Positions 52,179 through 60,786 of a stretch of 64,000 nucleotides of DNA are shown piece after piece. The position numbers and the translations under genes are program-made. The DNA is from Vallitalea pronyensis (GTDB lineage: Bacteria > Bacillota > Clostridia > Lachnospirales > Vallitaleaceae). Each line of letters opens with the position of its first letter. Position 1 is the first letter of the stretch. The notes below the pieces were generated by a model, which was not told where the DNA came from, did not search any database, and was given only the letters and a program-made list of their open reading frames with translations. Location of the stretch: the NCBI RefSeq assembly GCF_018141445.1, contig NZ_CP058649.1, positions 2,065,001 to 2,129,000 on the forward strand. Reading direction: 5' to 3'.

Positions 52179-52895
52179 ATGAAGATACATGAAGTTATGA
52201 CCGAATTAGAATTAATGGGAACGGAGCAAACGCGTAAAATATATCGAAACCATGGTTGTAAAGGGCCTTTATTTGGTGTTAAAATAGGTGATTTAAAAAA
52301 ACTGGTAAAAAAAATTAAAAAGGACCATGAACTGGGCTTAGAACTTTTTAAAACAGGCAATTATGATGCCATGTATCTTGCCCATTATATCGTAGAACCT
52401 AAAAAAATGACAAAGGCGTTATTAGATGAATGGTTATTTGCCACAACAGGTTATATGATTAATGAATACGCTGTGAGCAATGTGGCGGCTGAGAGTTCAG
52501 TAGCATTGCCATGTATCCATGATTGGATAAAGGCAGAAGGCGAAGATAATGGGTACAAAAGGGCAGCAGCCTATTCAACTTATGCCAATTATATATCTGT
52601 TACACCTAATGAACAGTTAGATATGGATGAAATTAGACAGCTGATTAACCACATTAAAGAAAACATTCATGATGAAGAAAATCGGGTTCGCTATACCATG
52701 AATAATTTTGTGATAAGTGTTGGTGCATATATACCTACATTATCAGAAGAAGCCATTGCCATAGCAGAAGAGATAGGCAAGGTCAATGTATATATGGGTA
52801 AGACATCCTGTAAAGTACCTGTTGCATCAGAATCCATTATGAAAATAAAGGATATGGGGCGATTAGGAAAGAAACGAAAAAAAGTTATCTGTTAG
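52179..52895 (+). CDS. DNA alkylation repair (AlkD-like HEAT-repeat) protein
   Basis: A 238-residue helical protein of the DNA_alkylation family. The pattern GVKIGDLKKLVKKIKKDHELGLELFKTGNYDAMYLA in outline, then MTKALLDEWLFATTGY and GYKRAAAYSTYANYI, gives HEAT-like helical pairs. AlkC/AlkD proteins excise 3- or 7-alkylated purines using a concave, basic surface. The group to which this short version belongs is often annotated as DNA alkylation repair protein, but activity has rarely been shown. Start 52179 has GAGGA 8 bases upstream; ATG 52173 and an extension from 52140 are less likely. Confidence 0.8.
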   Translation: MKIHEVMTELELMGTEQTRKIYRNHGCKGPLFGVKIGDLKKLVKKIKKDHELGLELFKTGNYDAMYLAHYIVEPKKMTKALLDEWLFATTGYMINEYAVSNVAAESSVALPCIHDWIKAEGEDNGYKRAAAYSTYANYISVTPNEQLDMDEIRQLINHIKENIHDEENRVRYTMNNFVISVGAYIPTLSEEAIAIAEEIGKVNVYMGKTSCKVPVASESIMKIKDMGRLGKKRKKVIC

Positions 52896-52976
52896 AAAGT
52901 AATGGTGTGACAGAGGCTAAATATAATCAATAAACCAAAGTAGGCTTTGATAGAAAGTGTTAGCTATTATAGCATT

Positions 52977-53013
52977 AAAAGAGGTAAATCTGGAAATTCC
53001 AATTTACCTCTTT
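52977..53013 (+). terminator. Terminator after the AlkD-like gene
   Basis: AAAGAGGTAAAT pairs with ATTTACCTCTTT; a weak T-rich tail (ATCTTTAT) follows. Confidence 0.75.
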
Positions 53014-53125
53014 ATCTTTATGAACTTTATTTCCATAGCCTTATAATCTTAACCGTTTAATTCAGATTAGAACATAAAAAGCAAACAAGATCCGTATTAA
53101 GAATGGTAGGTTGTAAAAGGCATAC

Positions 53126-53154
53126 TTGACAGAATAAAAAGGACAGCATATACT
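53126..53154 (+). promoter_or_regulatory. Promoter of the excisionase-type HTH gene
   Basis: Consensus TTGACA (53126-53131) and TATACT (53149-53154), 17 bases apart, 32 bases before the start codon. Confidence 0.75.
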
Positions 53155-53185
53155 TCTCTTAAGAATAGATAAGGAGTGTTGTGGT

Positions 53186-53653
53186 ATGATAGAGAAGTTT
53201 TATACCGTGGATCAAGTGGCTGACATGATTGATATGCATCCAAAGACCATCAGGAAGTTCATTAGAGAAGGTAAATTAAAAGCGAATAAAGTGGGCAAAC
53301 AGTGGCGCATTACAGGTCATGACTTAAGTGTTTTTACCGAGGGGACAGGCCCAGAGGGGATTATAGATGAGACAAGGGATATTACATTTTCTACGGAAGA
53401 TAAAGGACAGACTTCTACCCATGGGGTAACTGTTTCTACGGTTGTTGATATGGACGTTAAAGATATGGAAGAAGGCACCCGTATTGCCAATATGCTGATG
53501 GCCGTTATGAATAATAAAGATACCAAGTACGGTACATCCACAATGAATGTCCAATTTATTGAAAAAGAAAAGAAGACAAGGATCATGTTGTGGGGGACAT
53601 TATCTTTTATGGAAGCAATGTTGGGAGCGTTAGATGTGTTGACACAACAATAG
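53186..53653 (+). CDS. Excisionase-type helix-turn-helix protein
   Basis: A 155-residue protein. Residues 1-52 form a MerR-like winged helix of the excisionase group (YTVDQVADMIDMHPKTIRKFIREGKLKANKVGKQWRI in outline). The C-terminal part (about residues 75-155) is a separate alpha/beta domain, VTVSTVVDMDVKDMEEGTRIANMLMAVM, that I do not recognise; it could bind a ligand or form dimers. Despite the excisionase-type domain there is no integrase or prophage nearby, so a role as an ordinary regulator is more likely. AAGGAG precedes ATG 53186. Confidence 0.8.
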   Translation: MIEKFYTVDQVADMIDMHPKTIRKFIREGKLKANKVGKQWRITGHDLSVFTEGTGPEGIIDETRDITFSTEDKGQTSTHGVTVSTVVDMDVKDMEEGTRIANMLMAVMNNKDTKYGTSTMNVQFIEKEKKTRIMLWGTLSFMEAMLGALDVLTQQ

Positions 53654-53790
53654 AAGGTTTATATTTTTTGGCTAATACTATTGTAAAGATACGGCTTTCT
53701 TTAAAGTGTAAGAATGACTAAATTTGCTATATATACGTTGTTCAAAAACTGTTAATACAAATAAATATAAAAAAAGATAGGAGACCTAAA

Positions 53791-54183
53791 ATGAAAGGTA
53801 TGCTTCATCATGTGGAGATTTATACAAAAGATTTACAAGTTACTAAGGATTTCTGGGGATGGTTGCTAGGTAAACTTGGATACAAAGAATTTCAAAGTTG
53901 GGAAGATGGTATAAGCTATCTATTAGGGGACACCTATTTGGTTTTTGTTCAAGTAGAAGAACGTTTTTTAGATGTACCCTATCACCGGTGTAGGGCAGGA
54001 CTCAATCATTTAGCTTTTCATGGTGGAAGTAGAGCATTTGTTGATGAAATCACAAAAGACTTAAAAGCAAAAGGCATTAACATATTATATGAAGATAAAC
54101 ATCCTTATGCAGGTGGTAAAGATTATTATGCTGTTTATTTTGAGGACCCAGATAGAATGAAAGTTGAAATCACCTCTAATTAA
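53791..54183 (+). CDS. Glyoxalase/VOC-family protein
   Basis: A 130-residue single VOC module pair: HHVEIYTKDLQVTKDFWGWLL at the start, NHLAFHGG in the middle (second metal-type His) and YAVYFEDPDRMKVEIT at the end (Glu ligand). Metal ligands His/His/Glu appear present. Family members act as dioxygenases, isomerases or antibiotic-binding proteins; the ligand is unknown. ATAGGAG precedes the ATG. Confidence 0.85.
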   Translation: MKGMLHHVEIYTKDLQVTKDFWGWLLGKLGYKEFQSWEDGISYLLGDTYLVFVQVEERFLDVPYHRCRAGLNHLAFHGGSRAFVDEITKDLKAKGINILYEDKHPYAGGKDYYAVYFEDPDRMKVEITSN

Positions 54184-54218
54184 TGTATATAATTGTTTAA
54201 ACGTGTTTTTTTAGTGCA

Positions 54219-54262
54219 CTAAGCATTTGGTATTTATGACGTACCAGATGCTTAGTTTTTTT
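54219..54262 (+). terminator. Terminator after the VOC gene
   Basis: CTAAGCATTTGGTA (54219-54232) pairs with TACCAGATGCTTAG (54242-54255), followed by seven T. Confidence 0.88.
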
Positions 54263-54392
54263 ATCTTATAAGAAAGTTCTCTGAATATGGCATATGAAAT
54301 AGGAGCATTTTCATATACGTCAAGGATACTTTCTTAACGACAATCTCCTTCTATGAATGCCGCGTAGCCTCTTTTGTTCTTAAAAAGAAACG
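54263..54392 (+). repeat. Dispersed repeat, copy 3 (after a terminator T-run)
   Basis: It aligns with 5734-5849 and 39726-39840: TTATAAGAAAGTTCT, TGAATATGG, ATAGGAGCATTTTCATATACG, AAGGATACTTTC, then CGACAATC and GCCTCTTTTGTTCTT. It begins at the base after the T-run of the preceding terminator and has the same orientation as the other copies. Confidence 0.6.
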
Positions 54393-54448
54393 CCATCCAT
54401 ATTAAAAAAATATATAACCATATGCGTAGGTAATAAGATAAAAAAGTC

Positions 54449-54477
54449 TTGACAAATGAACGACACGTTAATATAAT
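54449..54477 (+). promoter_or_regulatory. Perfect consensus promoter with possible operator
   Basis: TTGACA (54449-54454), 17-base spacer, TATAAT (54472-54477). The spacer contains the small dyad AACGACACGTT, which could bind a repressor. The transcript leader is about 115 bases. Confidence 0.85.
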
Positions 54478-54600
54478 GGTAAAAAAGAATGAAATAAGGA
54501 GTTTTAAGTAATTATAAAGAAGTTTGTGGAGTGTATACAAGTTGTGTTTGGACTATTGATGACAGAAAGACCATAAAAAATTCGGAGAGGGTGACAAGTC

Positions 54601-54975
54601 ATGATGACGATAAACAAAAAAAATAATGTAAAAGTAGCCATTATAGATAGAGGAGAAAGTAATCTTCATACGGTGCAAGATGCTTTGGATATGATGAGTA
54701 ATGCTCAATGTGTTGATTGCATGAACATGTTGATCCATAAAGACAATATCCACGAGAAGTTTTTTGACCTGAAAACCAAATTTGCAGGAGAGGTATTGCA
54801 GAAATTTATCAACTATCAAATGAGATTAGCGATTATCGGCGATTTTTCCCATTACACCAGTAAAAGCCTTAAGGATTTTATATATGAATGCAATAAGGGA
54901 CAATGGATTTTTTTCAAAGCTACAGTTGAAGAAGGGCTCAACGCTTTGCACAGCGTTGCCTTAAAGACATTTTAA
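54601..54975 (+). CDS. DUF4180-family protein
   Basis: A 124-residue cytoplasmic protein. KVAIIDRGESNLHTVQDALDMMSNAQ, FFDLKTKFAGEVLQKFINYQMRLAIIGDF in outline and YTSKSLKDFIYECNKG correspond to DUF4180, a family of unknown function whose genes are often found next to TetR or MarR regulators. There is no such regulator here. GGAGAGGGTGAC precedes ATG 54601. The strong promoter suggests high expression unless repressed. Confidence 0.8.
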   Translation: MMTINKKNNVKVAIIDRGESNLHTVQDALDMMSNAQCVDCMNMLIHKDNIHEKFFDLKTKFAGEVLQKFINYQMRLAIIGDFSHYTSKSLKDFIYECNKGQWIFFKATVEEGLNALHSVALKTF

Positions 54976-55038
54976 AATGTTTCATGTGGTGGGAACGAAG
55001 TCTAATTTTTTAAGCATATAATGTATATCTAAAGCAAC

Positions 55039-55075
55039 TTGACAAGAAAGGGTCTATTATGATAGACTCTTTTTA
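55039..55075 (+). terminator. Terminator or operator downstream of the DUF4180 gene
   Basis: GGGTCTAT and ATAGACTC pair around TATG, followed by TTTTT, which is a reasonable terminator. The inner GTCTAT-TATG-ATAGAC dyad is preceded by TTGACA (55039-55044), so an additional role as a control site for the bla genes downstream cannot be excluded. Confidence 0.65.
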
Positions 55076-55202
55076 TTAAGTTCTTCCGTTTCAAATTTTG
55101 TGCTAATGCAATAGTGTTTTTAGCCATTTTTTTAACGTTGTTTATGCATAGGGGACATGCCTAGACATTAGTCATGGATTAAGATGAAAGGATGTAAGAT
55201 GA

Positions 55203-55574
55203 ATGCCAGATAATCATGAACAATACAAACTCTTTGATGCTGAATTCAAGTTTATGCAACTTATATGGGCTAATGAGCCTATCAATTCTACCAAGTTGGT
55301 TAAGTTATGCCATGAGCATTTAGGATGGAAAAAGTCAACAACGTATACGGTTCTTAAGAAGTTGCAGCAAAGACAAGTACTAAAAAACGAAAAAGCAACA
55401 GTTACATCCATCGTCAAATTAGAGGATGTGAGAAAATATGAAGGGGAACAATTATTAGAGAAAGCCTTTAACAATTCCTTGCCACATTTGCTGGTTTCTT
55501 TTTTAGATGGTAAAAAAATATCCGATTCTGAGGCAGATGAATTACGACGTATTATTGATGAAAGCAGGCGTTAA
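55203..55574 (+). CDS. blaI: BlaI/MecI-family repressor
   Basis: A 123-residue DNA-binding protein. The winged helix (FKFMQLIWANEPINSTKLVKLCHEHLGWKKSTTYTVLKKLQQR in outline, residues 10-60) is that of BlaI/MecI, which blocks beta-lactamase genes until cleaved after the BlaR1 sensor detects a beta-lactam. The C-terminal part (HLLVSFLDGKKISDSEADELRRIID) is the dimerisation region containing the usual cleavage area. It precedes a BlaR1-like gene by 5 bases, the normal pair order, and a class D beta-lactamase lies 4.4 kb downstream as a probable target. Confidence 0.9.
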   Translation: MPDNHEQYKLFDAEFKFMQLIWANEPINSTKLVKLCHEHLGWKKSTTYTVLKKLQQRQVLKNEKATVTSIVKLEDVRKYEGEQLLEKAFNNSLPHLLVSFLDGKKISDSEADELRRIIDESRR

Positions 55575-55579
55575 GGGTG

Positions 55580-57079
55580 ATGATGTATGTAACGAACGCA
55601 TTTACGATGATTTTAAGTATGAGTATTGTTTCCACGTTTATAGGTGTTATCATTCTTTTAATCCGTAAGGTGTTTGTTAAGCGAATACCTAGTATGCTTT
55701 TGTATGTGCTTTGGATGGTCATGATGTTTCGTTTAATCAGTCCATTTTCAATAGCCAATCCATTAAACGTATTTAATCTTGTAATAACAGACGTTGAACA
55801 TAATGTAATCACCATGACTTATACAGAAGAATTAAGCCGTATAGAGTTTCCACGTATTGAAACATATGGTCATGGACATATAACAGATACGACAAGACTA
55901 GTTTCTAGCCATGGATTAGTCTCAAAAGAAAACATGATGATGACCGCTAGTTTTTTATGGGCATTAGGTGTACTCATCGTATTCTTTTACAATGTGATAC
56001 AGTATATAAAAATGGGTAAGCGTATTGGAACAGCTACAATCCTAAAACCCAATCCTATTCATGGGCTTAAAGGGTTAGTAAAGGTAAGAAAACAGATCAA
56101 GGTTTATACATCAGATAAGATTGACACACCTTTTGTATTAGGGTTATTACATCCTAGAATATATATACCTGTAGCTTATACAAATCATTCGTTAACCTAT
56201 GTACTCATCCATGAGTTGGTCCATATAAAACGGTGGGATTTTAGAATAAAACCACTTGCTTATATGATTTGTATGTTACATTGGTTTAACCCAATTGTAT
56301 GGCTAGCCATCCATTATATGAATCAAGACATTGAGATGGCATGTGATGAAAAGGTTATTCACCTTCTTGGTCAAGAACATCGACAAGAATATGCCCATTC
56401 TTTAATCGATTGTGTTGTAGGTAAGAAAATGAAGATACCTTGCTGGCAATCCTCTTATAACGCCAACAACTTAACCCTTCGTGTTAAACATATTATTGGG
56501 TTTAGAGAGAAAAAATGCTATGAAAAAATACTCTTATGGATGTGTATCATGTGTATTGGATTAACACTCAGTACCAATCCATTAATTCTAAAGCATACAG
56601 AAAGTATTATACCCATTGATCTATTCAAAGTTCATTGGCATAAAGACAATGGGGATAGTAAGTACATACAAGCTAAGCAATTAGTAACCACAGCCAAGCC
56701 CATATATGAAAACCCTGTTACTCGAGATACCATCATGCAAGACTATTATATTAAAAGTGATAAAGCTCATCATGGTATAGATATACTCGCCCATCCAGGT
56801 GAGCCCATTAAGGTTGTTGATGATGGGTATGTAACGTTCATTGGTCATGATGAACATTGCCATGTCGTTAAAATCGATCATGGTGATGGCTATGAATCAT
56901 GGTATGGCGGCTATGAAACACTAAGCGTATTGGAGCATGAAACCGTAAGTAAAGGCGAAATAATTGGTGTAATAGGGAATACAGGCACAGGTCCTCATCT
57001 ACACTTAGCAATCGTGTATAATGGAGAATTTGTTGATCCGAAAGACTATTTACCAAGTGTATTGAATAAATCAAGATGA
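55580..57079 (+). CDS. blaR1: BlaR1-like M56 membrane metalloprotease fused to an M23 (LytM) domain
   Basis: A 499-residue protein. The N-terminal part has about four membrane helices and the M56 gluzincin site HELVHIKRWD (near residue 211), with EMACDEKVIHLLG further on as the second ligand region. A helix near residues 320-335 leads to an extracytoplasmic part. Instead of the penicillin-binding sensor of classical BlaR1, the C-terminus (about residues 390-490) is an M23 peptidase domain with HHGIDI and GPHLHLAI, both complete metal motifs, plus VVDDGYVTFIG. So the sensor would act on peptidoglycan. Possible starts are GTG 55577, ATG 55580 and ATG 55583; the choice is uncertain. Confidence 0.88.
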   Translation: MMYVTNAFTMILSMSIVSTFIGVIILLIRKVFVKRIPSMLLYVLWMVMMFRLISPFSIANPLNVFNLVITDVEHNVITMTYTEELSRIEFPRIETYGHGHITDTTRLVSSHGLVSKENMMMTASFLWALGVLIVFFYNVIQYIKMGKRIGTATILKPNPIHGLKGLVKVRKQIKVYTSDKIDTPFVLGLLHPRIYIPVAYTNHSLTYVLIHELVHIKRWDFRIKPLAYMICMLHWFNPIVWLAIHYMNQDIEMACDEKVIHLLGQEHRQEYAHSLIDCVVGKKMKIPCWQSSYNANNLTLRVKHIIGFREKKCYEKILLWMCIMCIGLTLSTNPLILKHTESIIPIDLFKVHWHKDNGDSKYIQAKQLVTTAKPIYENPVTRDTIMQDYYIKSDKAHHGIDILAHPGEPIKVVDDGYVTFIGHDEHCHVVKIDHGDGYESWYGGYETLSVLEHETVSKGEIIGVIGNTGTGPHLHLAIVYNGEFVDPKDYLPSVLNKSR

Positions 57080-57113
57080 TGATGCATTGATAGAGATGGG
57101 AGATATTAAAGAT

Positions 57114-57596
57114 ATGAATATAACATTACAAGCTAGACAATTAGAACATGTCATGCAATTTTTTCAAGAGTCAAAGGATGAAGTGTTAAAAGGCTTATTT
57201 CCATTTATGGAAAATACATTAGAAGAAGCCATTGATATGTTTAAGGAAACCTTGGAACCTGATGCAACAAGTTATGGAAAAATTATATGTGTTGATGACA
57301 ACTATATCGGCGATGTTTGGTGTTATTGTATTGACGAAGTAGAAGATAAGCATTGTTTCTTAAGCATTGTCATTTTTGATAAGCACTATTGGCATAAGGG
57401 AATTGGGGGAAAGGTTCTAGAAGAATTCTGTGGTGAAATTGCAGAGAAATATGCGATTCATAAAATCTGTGCCTTTACATATAAACATAATGTTGCTTCT
57501 AAAAGATTATTGGAAAAAGTGGGCTTCACATGCAAAGAAGAATTTATTGATGATGGCATACCTTCCTATTACTTGGAAAAGGATTTAGTCATATAA
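57114..57596 (+). CDS. GNAT-family acetyltransferase
   Basis: A 160-residue protein with the acetyl-CoA motif KHYWHKGIGGKVLEEFC (about residues 98-114) and the C-terminal KHNVASKRLLEKVGFTCKEEF that is typical of GNATs modifying small molecules or protein N-termini. The acceptor is unknown. ATG 57114 has GGGAG about 11 bases upstream; ATG 57096 is an alternative start. It follows the M56-M23 gene by a short gap and may be co-transcribed. Confidence 0.83.
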   Translation: MNITLQARQLEHVMQFFQESKDEVLKGLFPFMENTLEEAIDMFKETLEPDATSYGKIICVDDNYIGDVWCYCIDEVEDKHCFLSIVIFDKHYWHKGIGGKVLEEFCGEIAEKYAIHKICAFTYKHNVASKRLLEKVGFTCKEEFIDDGIPSYYLEKDLVI

Positions 57597-57748
57597 GGGT
57601 GCCTTACATTGGACAATCCATGACTAAATGGTAAGAGTAAACAACGATAAATCAGCAATTGTGGAGATGGTAACGTAAAACAAAACATGGCACTAACGTC
57701 GGGAAGATTAATAAAATTATAAACTGACATACTATAAGGGGATTAACA

Positions 57749-59851
57749 ATGAAAACAAAAATGAAAACAAAATGTATGATGATATTTATACTATGTATGT
57801 TGTTGCAAACTAACGTGTATGCTCAAGAAAATTGCTGGCCCATACAAGGCAAAAATTATGGGGATGATCTACTCTATGGACCTGATGATTTGGTATATAA
57901 CAAAATCCTAGATAAGAAAGAACCCTTTTTGGGTTATGCTATAACAGGCGACCAACATTCAGAAATCCTAGCCATCACTTCAGGTGTTGTAAAAAGTATT
58001 AACGTATCATTTAGCCCTGATTTCTATAGGGTATTTAGCTTTGACAACGTGGATGAAGGTAGACAAATTATGAAAAAACATCAATACAATACGAAGTTTT
58101 TAACCATGGAAGTGTGGATAAAGATGGAAGATGGCATGATCGTTACCTATACAGGTATTGAGCCCGATACAGTTTTAGTCAATGTAGGGGATCAAGTGAA
58201 GGCTGGTACATGTCTAGGTAAAATGGGCCATGCCAATAAACTGATTGAAGATTATTGTCTCATTGTAAAGGGTTCTTATAAGGGTAAAACCAAAGTACCT
58301 AAGATTTTTTCAGGTAGTCAAAACGATGGTAATACCGTTCAGGATGTTAACGAAGGTCACGGCAATCTAGAGAAAGATTATCGCAGTACCAAGCTTACGG
58401 TTCAAGAACTAAAGGATATCTTTAAGGTCTTTAAAGAATCCTTATATGAAGGGCATCCAGCATTAACTGAATATGTGACACCTAGTACATTAGCAGATGC
58501 CTTTGATGACATTGAAACCCAGTTGAATAGTCCAATGACAGCTAATGAACTCTTTCTTATCCTTAATGAAATCATTCATTTAATTCAGGATAACCATACC
58601 TATATTGACAAGAAATACTTACGAGATGAAACCAAACTGTATAATAAGCCTTATGATTTTCCTGTTAAACTTGGTGTAATAGATAAAAAATGCTATGTCT
58701 TGGCTCGTTATGCAGAGATAGAGGGTCTTCAAGTAGGTGATGAAATCGTAGCGATTAATGACGAACCTATGAAAGGGATCATTAGCAAATTATCCCAAGG
58801 TTCCGGAACAGGTGACGGCTATATTGAAGGCTTTGAGGAGCAATTTTTGTTCACAGAAGCTAAGCATTTATCCAGTGGTTTTGAGATACTTTATGATATG
58901 GTCTATATGCCATCAGCAGGAGACCCCTTAGTATTAACCACAAAAAGTGGTAAGGATATACCATGGGTACTTAAAAAAGAAAACAAGCCTGCTAAAGAGC
59001 CTACGAAATGGGTACCTTATGAAGTGCAAGAGCTGGACCAAGATGTCACGCATCTTAGGATTAATGGTATGAGTATGGATGAAAAAACCATACTGGAAAT
59101 AGAAGATATCCTCCTTCATACGACGTCACAAAATCTTATATTGGATTTAAGAAAAAATCCAGGTGGTAGTGCTGAGACTATTCACAAACTATTTTCATAC
59201 TTCGCTGAAGATGAGTTTAAAGTTGCTAAGGGACATGAGGTTAAACATAATGGAATCTATGGGTTTTTTAAATATACTGATAATATGATACCCAATAGTC
59301 AGCCTTATAGTCATTATAAAGCTGATAAAAACGGCGATTGCTATTATATGGATGCCCACACTCATCCAGAAGTTTTTCCTACATATAAGCCTAATGAAAA
59401 TGGCATTTATACAGGCAACGTTTATGTACTGACCTCAGAGCTTACAGGGTCTGCTGCTTGTATCCTTGCCAGTCTTTTTCATGAGCATGATAGAGGATTA
59501 ATTATAGGACAAGAGGGTGCTGGTGGTTATCATATGATGTGTGGCTTAGATTTTTCCAAAGTCATGCTAGGTCATAGCAGCGGACTCATACTGCATATGC
59601 CAATGATTAAAATCATATCCGCCAACTCAGCAAAAGATATCTCTTATGGAAGAGGGGTCATACCGGATGTAATCGTTACTAGGAGTATTGAAAGCGAGTT
59701 ATCCCATGAAGATACTGTCGTGGGTACGGCTATAGCGTTAATCCATGACAATGATAAGCGTATTGATTCAATATTAAGAAATCGAATGGTTATAAAACGC
59801 GTCATAAGAAGTGTATGGGATGATTTCAAACGCATTGTTCAAAGTTTCTAA
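57749..59851 (+). CDS. Secreted S41 protease-like protein with degenerate M23-type domain
   Basis: A 700-residue protein with a signal peptide (MIFILCMLLQTNVYAQE). Residues about 30-185 resemble an M23/lipoyl-like fold (ILAITSGVVKSI, GMIVTYTGI, VNVGDQVKAGTCLGKMGH), but lack the H-x-x-x-D and H-x-H metal ligands, so it is inactive or a binding module. Residues about 200-330 are helical; a PDZ-like stretch (GLQVGDEIVAINDEP) and an S41 tail-specific-protease-like domain follow, with NLILDLRKNPGGS and the Ser site ELTGSAACILAS (near residue 567). The Lys/Glu partners of S41 cannot be verified by eye. It should act outside the membrane, perhaps on cell-wall-associated proteins. Confidence 0.8.
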   Translation: MKTKMKTKCMMIFILCMLLQTNVYAQENCWPIQGKNYGDDLLYGPDDLVYNKILDKKEPFLGYAITGDQHSEILAITSGVVKSINVSFSPDFYRVFSFDNVDEGRQIMKKHQYNTKFLTMEVWIKMEDGMIVTYTGIEPDTVLVNVGDQVKAGTCLGKMGHANKLIEDYCLIVKGSYKGKTKVPKIFSGSQNDGNTVQDVNEGHGNLEKDYRSTKLTVQELKDIFKVFKESLYEGHPALTEYVTPSTLADAFDDIETQLNSPMTANELFLILNEIIHLIQDNHTYIDKKYLRDETKLYNKPYDFPVKLGVIDKKCYVLARYAEIEGLQVGDEIVAINDEPMKGIISKLSQGSGTGDGYIEGFEEQFLFTEAKHLSSGFEILYDMVYMPSAGDPLVLTTKSGKDIPWVLKKENKPAKEPTKWVPYEVQELDQDVTHLRINGMSMDEKTILEIEDILLHTTSQNLILDLRKNPGGSAETIHKLFSYFAEDEFKVAKGHEVKHNGIYGFFKYTDNMIPNSQPYSHYKADKNGDCYYMDAHTHPEVFPTYKPNENGIYTGNVYVLTSELTGSAACILASLFHEHDRGLIIGQEGAGGYHMMCGLDFSKVMLGHSSGLILHMPMIKIISANSAKDISYGRGVIPDVIVTRSIESELSHEDTVVGTAIALIHDNDKRIDSILRNRMVIKRVIRSVWDDFKRIVQSF

Positions 59852-59887
59852 ACTACGACACCTACTACATATTTATCCTTTATAGCA

Positions 59888-59915
59888 TTGTATTTAGAAT
59901 GGATTATGCTATACT
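59888..59915 (+). promoter_or_regulatory. Promoter of the class D beta-lactamase gene
   Basis: TTGTAT (59888-59893) and TATACT (59910-59915) are 16 bases apart. Directly overlapping, TACTA-N7-TAGTA (59912-59928) is a dyad and a possible repressor site; it does not match the known TACA/TGTA BlaI boxes exactly. Confidence 0.55.
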
Positions 59916-59947
59916 AATACTGATAGTAATAAAAACAGGAGGGTGTT

Positions 59948-60760
59948 ATGCATAAGTGGTTATTGATTGTAGGTGTTATGCTCATTCTAACAGGATGTAT
60001 TAAAAAGCAGTTTTTAGGTGATGAAGAAAAGCAAATAGCCTTTGAAGATTATTTTGATGGTTTTGAGGGTTCTTTCATTATGCTGGATGAGCAGACCAAT
60101 GATTACCTCATCTATAACGAGGAATTAATAGAAACACAAGTCTCGCCTTGCTCAACTTTCAAGATTCTAAACGCATTAATAGGTCTTGAAACAGGTGTTA
60201 TACAAGATGCCAACCATATGTATAAGTGGGATGGGACCACATATAACATGGAAGCATGGAATGGGGACCATACATTGGCAAGTGCTATAAAATATTCAGT
60301 TGTCTGGTATTACAAACGTTTAGCTAAAGAAGTTGGTCTATCACAGATGCAGCATTATATGGATTTGGTGAAGTACGGTAATGGTGATATATCAGGAGGT
60401 CTCACAGAATTTTGGATCATGTCATCACTGAAGATAAGCCCCCGTGAGCAGGTTGACTTGTTACGTGACCTATACCAAGATAAGCTACCTTTTACATCTG
60501 ATAATATGGCCATTGTAAGGGATATCCTTGTACTGGAAGACACAGAAGATTACACGTTATCGGGTAAAACTGGCTCTGGTAGAACAGGGAAAGATGAAGA
60601 GCTTATCGGGTGGTTTGTGGGTACAGTTCAACGAGAAGGTCATCGACATCATTTTGCTGTATTTATACAAGGTAAAAACGATACATCCGGATATAAAGCA
60701 AAAGATATCGCACGTCAGATATTAAAGGATTTAGACTTAATAAATGCATTGGAAGAATAA
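59948..60760 (+). CDS. Class D beta-lactamase (lipoprotein form)
   Basis: A 270-residue lipoprotein (GVMLILTGC). All class D motifs appear in order: CSTFK (active-site Ser near residue 67 with the Lys that is carbamylated), YSVVWY (S-x-V, about 116), KYGNGD (Y-G-N, about 143), FWIMSSLKISPREQ and SGKTGSG (K-T-G, about 207). It should hydrolyse penicillins and possibly other beta-lactams at the cell surface. BlaR1 sensor domains share these motifs, but this protein has no M56 part and is a separate enzyme. The upstream blaI/blaR1-like genes suggest inducible control. AGGAGGG precedes the ATG. It ends at TAATG, overlapping a possible start of the next frame. Confidence 0.9.
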   Translation: MHKWLLIVGVMLILTGCIKKQFLGDEEKQIAFEDYFDGFEGSFIMLDEQTNDYLIYNEELIETQVSPCSTFKILNALIGLETGVIQDANHMYKWDGTTYNMEAWNGDHTLASAIKYSVVWYYKRLAKEVGLSQMQHYMDLVKYGNGDISGGLTEFWIMSSLKISPREQVDLLRDLYQDKLPFTSDNMAIVRDILVLEDTEDYTLSGKTGSGRTGKDEELIGWFVGTVQREGHRHHFAVFIQGKNDTSGYKAKDIARQILKDLDLINALEE

Positions 60761-60786
60761 TGTATGAAATAAATAATGGAGAAAGG

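Noticed and set aside
53186..53653. Excisionase-type protein as a sign of a prophage or integrative element
   Set aside because: There is no integrase, attachment-site repeat or phage gene nearby; this HTH type is common in stand-alone regulators.
54484..54600. Short open frame between the strong promoter and the DUF4180 gene
   Set aside because: It has no normal start codon at a suitable distance from AAGGAG (54496-54501) and is most simply a leader sequence.
59948..60760. BlaR1 sensor-domain fragment rather than a beta-lactamase
   Set aside because: The protein has its own lipoprotein signal and all class D catalytic motifs in a normal-length enzyme, so it is not a broken BlaR1.
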